Shown here: piece by piece, positions 59,712-64,000 of the stretch
Position numbering within the stretch: the first letter of the stretch is position 1
Layout: each line of letters begins with the position of its first letter
The notes under the pieces: generated by a model
What the model saw: the letters and a program-made list of their open reading frames with translations, nothing else
What the model was told of the DNA's origin: nothing
The model's database searches: none
Program-made: the position numbers and the translations under genes
DNA from: Methanoflorens sp963701995
GTDB taxonomy: Archaea > Halobacteriota > Bog-38 > Methanoflorentales > Methanoflorentaceae
Assembly: GCA_963701995.1 (NCBI GenBank)
Contig: OY969693.1
Location: 1,054,001 to 1,118,000 of the forward strand
Direction: 5' to 3'
DNA: 64,000 bases

Positions 59712-60075
59712 CGTCTGTCCTTCCCGTTCTTTGCTATTCAGTGATTGTCTTGAGCTTAGCCGGCCCGCTCATCGTGCATAAGTCCGGTTGGAGCGCCTCC
59801 TCAATGAGCACGCTGTATTTCTGTCGTCTAAATAGAGGCCTAAATTCTGAGCCAACCAAATGCATCGTTTTCGGTGCATCGGGTCCTCACAACCCACAAT
59901 CGATCCCGGGCAGTACGGCGCGCACAAAATGGCGCGAGAAATCAGGCGTTCACGCATTGCCGTAGTACTCGATGCTGCCTGCACAGCGAGGCACCTGGTG
60001 AAGCGAAAAATCTCCTAAAGTGGCGGGTTTGTGCCTTACGGCTGTGAAGTGCCTCGTGGCCGTCTCGAGATCGTC
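59712..60075. other. Stretch without a firm gene between pus10 and aIF2-beta
   Basis: On the minus strand there is a cysteine-rich open frame (ATG 59957 to the stop at 59769) reading ILCAPYCPGSIVGCEDP and later RKRCIWLAQNLGLY; it may be a small zinc protein or chance. CGAGGCAC (59987-59994) pairs perfectly with GTGCCTCG (60049-60056), enclosing 54 bases that contain a GCC-TTAC-GGC hairpin. RNase P RNA and tRNA signatures were sought and not found. Confidence 0.4.
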
Positions 60076-60699
60076 TTAACCCGGGACTTTTTCGGTGAAT
60101 GCGAGAGTGCCCGAGATTTTCTTGACTCGTACCTTTACGGTGTCTCCTTTGCGCGCGCCCGGAACGAACAGCGAGTATTTGCCGACCTTGGCAATCCCGT
60201 CTCCTCGCTTTCCGACGGCTTCGATTCGTACGTCGTAGACGCTCCCCTCTTCAAGCGCACTGGCCGCACTTTCCTTCTTCACGTATCGTTTCCGTATGGG
60301 CCTGTGAGCGCCGCATGCGTCACACTTTAGCATAACCGTTCTGTCACTCTTCGTTAGATGTGTGTCTGGTCTATTGCATTCTGAGCAAATTACGTACTCG
60401 GCAACATAATCCTCGATGAGGGTGGCAATCATCTCTTGCGAAAATCTGCCCTGAAGAATGACCCTCCCTCCGTCAGCCTTGCCTGCAGTTCCGAGCTCTC
60501 GCAACAGAAATTTCAGCACGTGCTCGGGATTTCTATTTAACACGTCGCTGATTTCGCCGAAATTCTCAAAAACAGTCATCCTTCCTTCGATAAACACCCG
60601 GGGTACAGGTATCGAAAAACGTTCCGCAGCTATCGTTGTCTCAGGCAAGTTTTTGATGCCGCGATCCAAGTAGTTTTCATAACTATCCGTAGTATACAC
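60076..60699 (-). CDS. Translation initiation factor aIF2-beta fused to a TRAM domain
   Basis: The beta subunit of aIF2 brings initiator tRNA with aIF2-alpha and gamma. Residues 1 to about 137 are the usual aIF2-beta, with the central domain NFGEISDVLNRNPEHVLKFLLRELGT and the zinc ribbon CSECNRPDTHL/CDACGAHRPIRKRYV. Residues about 147-207 are a TRAM RNA-binding domain (YDVRIEAVGKRGDGIAKVGKYSLFVPGARKG). The fusion occurs in some Methanomicrobia-type archaea and is much longer than the plain 135-140-residue form. Confidence 0.93.
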   Translation of the reverse strand: MYTTDSYENYLDRGIKNLPETTIAAERFSIPVPRVFIEGRMTVFENFGEISDVLNRNPEHVLKFLLRELGTAGKADGGRVILQGRFSQEMIATLIEDYVAEYVICSECNRPDTHLTKSDRTVMLKCDACGAHRPIRKRYVKKESAASALEEGSVYDVRIEAVGKRGDGIAKVGKYSLFVPGARKGDTVKVRVKKISGTLAFTEKVPG

Positions 60700-60738
60700 C
60701 TTCTTCTGACTATCACAATTTACAGCGGTCCCAGGGCG

Positions 60739-61260
60739 TCACGCTTTGATGAGCTCAAACCCCTCGTCTATGACAATTCTGCACGGCGGTGGCACTTTCA
60801 TCGAAGCTCTACGCAGCGCTTCTTTGGCTTTTAAAAAGTTAGGAGGATTTACAAACACCGTAAACACTTTTTGGTCAGAGGCTACGCGGGCGGCGGTTCC
60901 TACTGCCTTTCCAAATGCCCCCCTCATCCCATCCTGAACCCGATCAGCCCCAGCGCCGGTGGCCATCTTGTTCTCTCGCAGCACTTGGTGCGGATAGACG
61001 CGGAGCTTCAGCCTGAAATTCAGCCTGCCTGTTGATTTCATTAGGTAACGGTTCGCTGCGATCCTGGCGGCTTCCAGCGCAATATGTCGTATTTGGCACG
61101 GTTCATCAACGCTGAGTGAAACTGCCACCTTGAAATCGGCACTTAGGTTGCCGGTATCGAATTGTGAAATCTTGCTTCCAGGGATCCCCCCCATATAAGA
61201 CTTCCTTGTGTAGGCGGGTCCTGTAACCCTTCTATACATCTTAGCTGGTTTGCGTGCCAT
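60739..61260 (-). CDS. rpl10e: Ribosomal protein L10e (uL16)
   Basis: Large-subunit protein L10e, 173 residues: MARKPAKMYRRVTGPAYTRK, GGIPGSKISQFDTGN and KMATGAGADRVQDGMRGAFGK are typical. It sits near the peptidyl-transferase centre in the ribosome. It is 39 bases upstream of the aIF2-beta gene. Confidence 0.95.
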   Translation of the reverse strand: MARKPAKMYRRVTGPAYTRKSYMGGIPGSKISQFDTGNLSADFKVAVSLSVDEPCQIRHIALEAARIAANRYLMKSTGRLNFRLKLRVYPHQVLRENKMATGAGADRVQDGMRGAFGKAVGTAARVASDQKVFTVFVNPPNFLKAKEALRRASMKVPPPCRIVIDEGFELIKA

Positions 61261-61380
61261 TTTATCCTCGTTATTGAACTGTAACTAGCATACACGTGAT
61301 TCGTTAAAAAGTTTTGCCGGTTTGGAATCGCACGCGGCAAGAAGATAAAGCTGAAGCTTGCTCTAGTGATTCTCACGCAA

Positions 61381-62007
61381 TCAAGCCAAGCGTGCAATGA
61401 CTGCTGCGTGCGCCTTATAAAACGGTTCGAGCTCGTGGACGTACTCAATGTCAAATAGCTCTTCTAATTTCTTGACTTCTCTTTTATAGACTGTTTTGGG
61501 TTTCTCAGTGACATCTATGCTTCGCGCTTTAATTATAATGCAAGCGTAGCCGCGTGGTTTCAAGAACAATTCGGCGTTTTTAACAGCGATTTCAGCTTGT
61601 CTCGGCTGTGCGATGTCCTGGTACAGCAGATCAACAAGTTCGACAACAGGTCCATAGTCAGGTTGCGTAGCATCTGAAATCAGGGGGACAATATTCGTCA
61701 CGCGCTCTGACAAACGAACGAGGTCCCGAGCCACGCGTGGCGCAAACTCTACGGCATACACGAGTGAAACAATGTTGGCTAGGTGCGAGACAGTCGTCCC
61801 AGATGCGGCCCCTAAGTAGAGCACAATCTGCTCAGGCGCCAAAGGCACTTGCGCCTGCTTCGTCAATAATGCTGCCAGCTTACTCCTTCGCGGATTCCAA
61901 AGCCGGTACCCGTCGAATGTCCTCTCCCCGTACAGGGCTTCGCCTTTCGTGGCTAACTGCTTATCCAGTAAAAAAACTCCAGGGACCTTATGGCGTCTTA
62001 TCTTCAT
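61381..62007 (-). CDS. flpA: Fibrillarin-like rRNA/tRNA 2'-O-methyltransferase
   Basis: The catalytic subunit of C/D box sRNPs, 208 residues from the ATG at 62007. SAM-site parts are VLYLGAASGTTVSHLANIV and YAVEFAPRVARDL; the catalytic aspartate/lysine region is VDLLYQDIAQPRQAEI and IIIKARSID. Its start overlaps the end of the nop5 gene by 20 bases, a near-universal archaeal pairing. Confidence 0.94.
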   Translation of the reverse strand: MKIRRHKVPGVFLLDKQLATKGEALYGERTFDGYRLWNPRRSKLAALLTKQAQVPLAPEQIVLYLGAASGTTVSHLANIVSLVYAVEFAPRVARDLVRLSERVTNIVPLISDATQPDYGPVVELVDLLYQDIAQPRQAEIAVKNAELFLKPRGYACIIIKARSIDVTEKPKTVYKREVKKLEELFDIEYVHELEPFYKAHAAVIARLA

Positions 62008-62893
62008 GTTGTTTGGGGTTGCGCTCCGCGGTCTGCAGTTCGCCAACTCGTTTTTCCACTTGACTTAATAGTTCAGGATAGACCTTTTTTGAATAGAAGT
62101 CTAAACGAGCCGCAATGGCTATTTTTGCAGCTAAGATTCTTGCAATCTTTCCTCTGTTGTTCGGGTGACTGCCGCGAACGAGCGGATGTTGAAAAATAAC
62201 TCCGTGCTTGGGCGGTTTTGTGCCGTACTTTATATGCCTGAATAGCGCCTTGGAAGCGCCTATTACCTGAATCCTGCTAGCCGGCATTCTTGCGAGTGGC
62301 CCTAGGCCACCTGCTCGAGCGATTAATCGCGCCCCGAGCAATTCACCAGCGAGCGTGGAGAGATTAGGGGCAGTGGTGCGCATTTCAAGCTCGATGGCGT
62401 TTGCTATCTCCTGTCTCAATTCGCAAAGTCGGCTTATGGAACCGGCAAATTCTTGCGCCAGCGGTGACTGTGCGGAAGGTGAGGAGGCAAAAGCTTCCAG
62501 TAGGTCCTCTGGCATAGACGTCTCCGACGTGAGCAAACACCACTCCGAAAGTCGTTCAGAGAGCAAGTTTATCGACTCATCAATGTCGTCGATACCATCG
62601 ATAAGTTGGATAATGCGCGCGTCGGGCTGCGCAAACGCTGTGACTATCCGTTCCTTCGCGCTTTGTATCATAACAGCGCGAAGGAGTGAAACATATTCGG
62701 GCTCGGAGCTGACAACTTGAAGTTTGATCGCAATCTCCCTGAGACGACCTCTGCATTCCTTATCGAAATCGGCAAAGTCCTCCCGCTGTAAGCGCTGTGC
62801 CATCGCGTCGAAGTCTGCATTCAAGACCTGCGAGCGGACGATCTCGTCGTTGTGCAGTTCGATATCTCCAAACCAAGTTTTGATGTGTGCCAT
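61988..62893 (-). CDS. nop5: C/D box sRNP scaffold protein Nop5 (Nop56/58)
   Basis: This scaffold binds L7Ae-RNA through its Nop domain and fibrillarin through its N-terminal domain. At 301 residues it is short for the family (often 370-530), with a reduced N-terminal domain and tail. The signature TLAGELLGARLIARAGGLGPLARMPASRIQVIGASKALFRHI is complete. It is coupled to flpA. Confidence 0.93.
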   Translation of the reverse strand: MAHIKTWFGDIELHNDEIVRSQVLNADFDAMAQRLQREDFADFDKECRGRLREIAIKLQVVSSEPEYVSLLRAVMIQSAKERIVTAFAQPDARIIQLIDGIDDIDESINLLSERLSEWCLLTSETSMPEDLLEAFASSPSAQSPLAQEFAGSISRLCELRQEIANAIELEMRTTAPNLSTLAGELLGARLIARAGGLGPLARMPASRIQVIGASKALFRHIKYGTKPPKHGVIFQHPLVRGSHPNNRGKIARILAAKIAIAARLDFYSKKVYPELLSQVEKRVGELQTAERNPKQHEDKTP

Positions 62894-62974
62894 AACTCAT
62901 TCTGTCGTCAGTTGCGCCAGTCTTCGCAACGGATGCGATGGGGCCTATTCTATTTATAGTGCCGATAGACGGTT

Positions 62975-62983
62975 CTATATATC
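62975..62983 (+). promoter_or_regulatory. TATA box of pyrD
   Basis: CTATATATC predicts a transcription start near 63005, ahead of GGAAGTGA (63011-63018) and the TTG at 63023. This argues against the longer in-frame start at 62984. Confidence 0.55.
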
Positions 62984-63022
62984 TTGGGGCAAATTTATAG
63001 TTTGTCGGCTGGAAGTGATCAA

Positions 63023-63922
63023 TTGGACGTCCGTATCGGCAAACTGACGCTTAGTAACCCCACGATGCTCGCCGCAGGGATTATGGGATCTGCCGCATCT
63101 TCTCTAAGGCGTGTCATGACGTGCGGTGCAGGGGGCGTAGTGACGAAGTCAGTAGGTCTCACGCCTCGCGAAGGTCATCCCGGACCTGTCCTCGTTGAGA
63201 CCTCATCAGGATTTCTCAACGCGCTTGGATTACCCAATGCGGGACTCGCGTTTACCGATGAACTTGGGCAGCTGATTGCCCAAGCCGAACGAAAACCACT
63301 AATCGTCAGCATATTTGGCGCCAACGCAGACGAATTCATTGAGCTCGCCAGAACGTTTTGCCGGTTCGCCGACGCCCTCGAGCTTAACCTAAGCTGCCCC
63401 CACGCCCGGGGATACGGAATGGAAGTTGGCGCAGAGCCGGCACTAGTCAAGTCTATTACGCGCTCCGTGAAAAAACAGGTCGAACTCCCTGTATGGGTCA
63501 AGCTCACCCCTAACGTGACTGATATCACGGAAATAGGTCATGCAGCCGAAAAAGGTGGAGCTGACGCTGTAGTGGCGATAAACACCGTCAAGGGAATGGC
63601 GATCGATGTGGAAAGCGGAAGGCCTGTCTTGGGTAACGCATTTGGCGGACTTTCAGGCAGTGCGATAAGGCCGGTAGCGGTGAAATGTGTTTACGATCTC
63701 TACGAAACCCTTAGGATCCCTATTGTCGGGGTCGGGGGGGTCAGCAGTTACGAGGATGCCCTGGAGCTCATTATGGCAGGAGCGAAGACCATTCAGATCG
63801 GGTCGGCGGCGGCCAGAGATCTGTCGGTCTTTAAGAGTGTGGCGGACGGAATCGACCGCTACCTTGCCAGAAAAGGCATAACACTTGAAGACGCGGTCGG
63901 AAGCGCACACGAGAGTCATTGA
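63023..63922 (+). CDS. pyrD: Dihydroorotate dehydrogenase, catalytic subunit (PyrD, class 1B type)
   Basis: This FMN enzyme oxidises dihydroorotate in pyrimidine synthesis. The 299 residues from TTG include IGKLTLSNPTMLAAGIMG, the catalytic-site cysteine region ALELNLSCPHARGYGMEVG, WVKLTPNVTDI and VGVGGVSSYEDALELIMAGA. A cysteine rather than a serine at the base position marks the class 1B type, which normally works with the Fe-S/FAD subunit PyrK. The longer frame begins at TTG 62984, but Shine-Dalgarno and TATA positions favour 63023. Confidence 0.92.
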   Translation: MDVRIGKLTLSNPTMLAAGIMGSAASSLRRVMTCGAGGVVTKSVGLTPREGHPGPVLVETSSGFLNALGLPNAGLAFTDELGQLIAQAERKPLIVSIFGANADEFIELARTFCRFADALELNLSCPHARGYGMEVGAEPALVKSITRSVKKQVELPVWVKLTPNVTDITEIGHAAEKGGADAVVAINTVKGMAIDVESGRPVLGNAFGGLSGSAIRPVAVKCVYDLYETLRIPIVGVGGVSSYEDALELIMAGAKTIQIGSAAARDLSVFKSVADGIDRYLARKGITLEDAVGSAHESH

Positions 63923-63923
63923 A

Positions 63924-64000
63924 ATGGATCTGAAGCAGCTGCTTAACACGACAAGTGTACTGCTCGTAGACGACACATACGCCGGCCTGAGAGATACTAC
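63924..64000 (+). CDS. N-terminal fragment of an unidentified protein
   Basis: An ATG two bases after the pyrD stop opens a frame that runs off the window (MDLKQLLNTTSVLLVDDTYAG...). The spacing indicates one operon with pyrD. The 25 visible residues do not resemble the start of PyrK, and no family can be named from them. Confidence 0.5.
   Translation, partial: MDLKQLLNTTSVLLVDDTYAGLRDT

Noticed and set aside
59712..60075. RNase P RNA in the gap before pus10
   Set aside because: The universally conserved core segments (for example GAGGAAA-type and the matching 3' part) are absent on both strands.
63924..64000. Start of pyrK after pyrD
   Set aside because: The visible residues lack the FAD/NAD reductase start expected for PyrK, so the fragment is left unnamed.
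1..64000. CRISPR arrays, insertion sequences, prophage or toxin-antitoxin islands
   Set aside because: No regularly spaced repeats, transposase or integrase motifs, or phage structural genes were seen on either strand.

Overview
This is a gene-dense archaeal chromosome segment with no CRISPR array, transposon or prophage that I can see. Information-processing genes dominate: RNA polymerase subunits RpoD, K, N, L and F; ribosomal proteins S2, S4, S6e, S9, S11, S13, L10e, L13, L18e and L21e; aIF2-beta and aIF5B; SRP RNA; Nop5 and fibrillarin; an exosome Csl4; RtcB and archease; a histone; Sec61-beta. Lipid genes are of the archaeal mevalonate type (mevalonate kinase, isopentenyl phosphate kinase, type 2 IPP isomerase, prenyl synthase). 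A DUF555 gene and a homoaconitase-type set (aksA, hacA, hacB, aksF) point to coenzyme B synthesis, so the host is probably a methanogen or a methane- or alkane-oxidising relative within Euryarchaeota/Halobacteriota. A single-CxxCH exported protein and an ADP-forming acyl-CoA synthetase would also fit an ANME or Syntropharchaeum-like lineage, but that placement is inference.

Layout. 1-5.3 kb: end of a probable nadE, trm5, then dphB-DUF357-DUF555-dph6-DUF2070. 5.3-13 kb (minus): gltX, prenyl synthase, RNase J, IPP isomerase, IPK, mevalonate kinase, MEMO. 13-19.3 kb (minus): the conserved superoperon S13-S4-S11-RpoD-tRNA-Leu-L18e-L13-S9-RpoN-tRNA-Pro-RpoK-enolase-like-S2, preceded by SRP RNA and tRNA-Ser. 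19.4-25.2 kb: rtcB-archease, a ribD-type reductase, and a glycosyltransferase/flippase cluster. 25.4-28.2 kb: an exported thioredoxin-like protein, purS-purQ, rmlB. 28.5-29.2 kb: two intron-containing tRNAs. 29.2-36.2 kb: the coenzyme B-type gene set, with an unknown cysteine-rich protein and a ThDP enzyme. 36.5-41.5 kb: histone, tRNA-Gly, aIF5B, S6e, a HAD protein, an EngB-like GTPase. 41.6-45.5 kb: membrane glycosyltransferase-like proteins. 45.5-53.6 kb: Sec61-beta, amidohydrolase, CBS protein, exported proteins, BioD/DRTGG protein and acyl-CoA synthetase. 53.7-62.9 kb: RNA-modification, transcription and translation genes. 63-64 kb: pyrD and the start of the next gene.

Most notable are (i) the gene set around 29-36 kb, which matches the known chain-elongation enzymes of coenzyme B synthesis and carries two candidates for still unassigned steps (a ThDP enzyme resembling IorA without its ferredoxin tail, and a cysteine-rich unknown protein); (ii) an enolase homologue in the ribosomal superoperon that has lost most catalytic residues; (iii) two proteins with PGF-CTERM-type tails, one with a c-type haem motif and one thioredoxin-like; and (iv) small genes and RNAs that are easily overlooked (Sec61-beta, SRP RNA, two introns). 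Many genes start at GTG or TTG and several have TATA boxes placed for leaderless transcripts, so starts were chosen from Shine-Dalgarno and TATA positions where possible.
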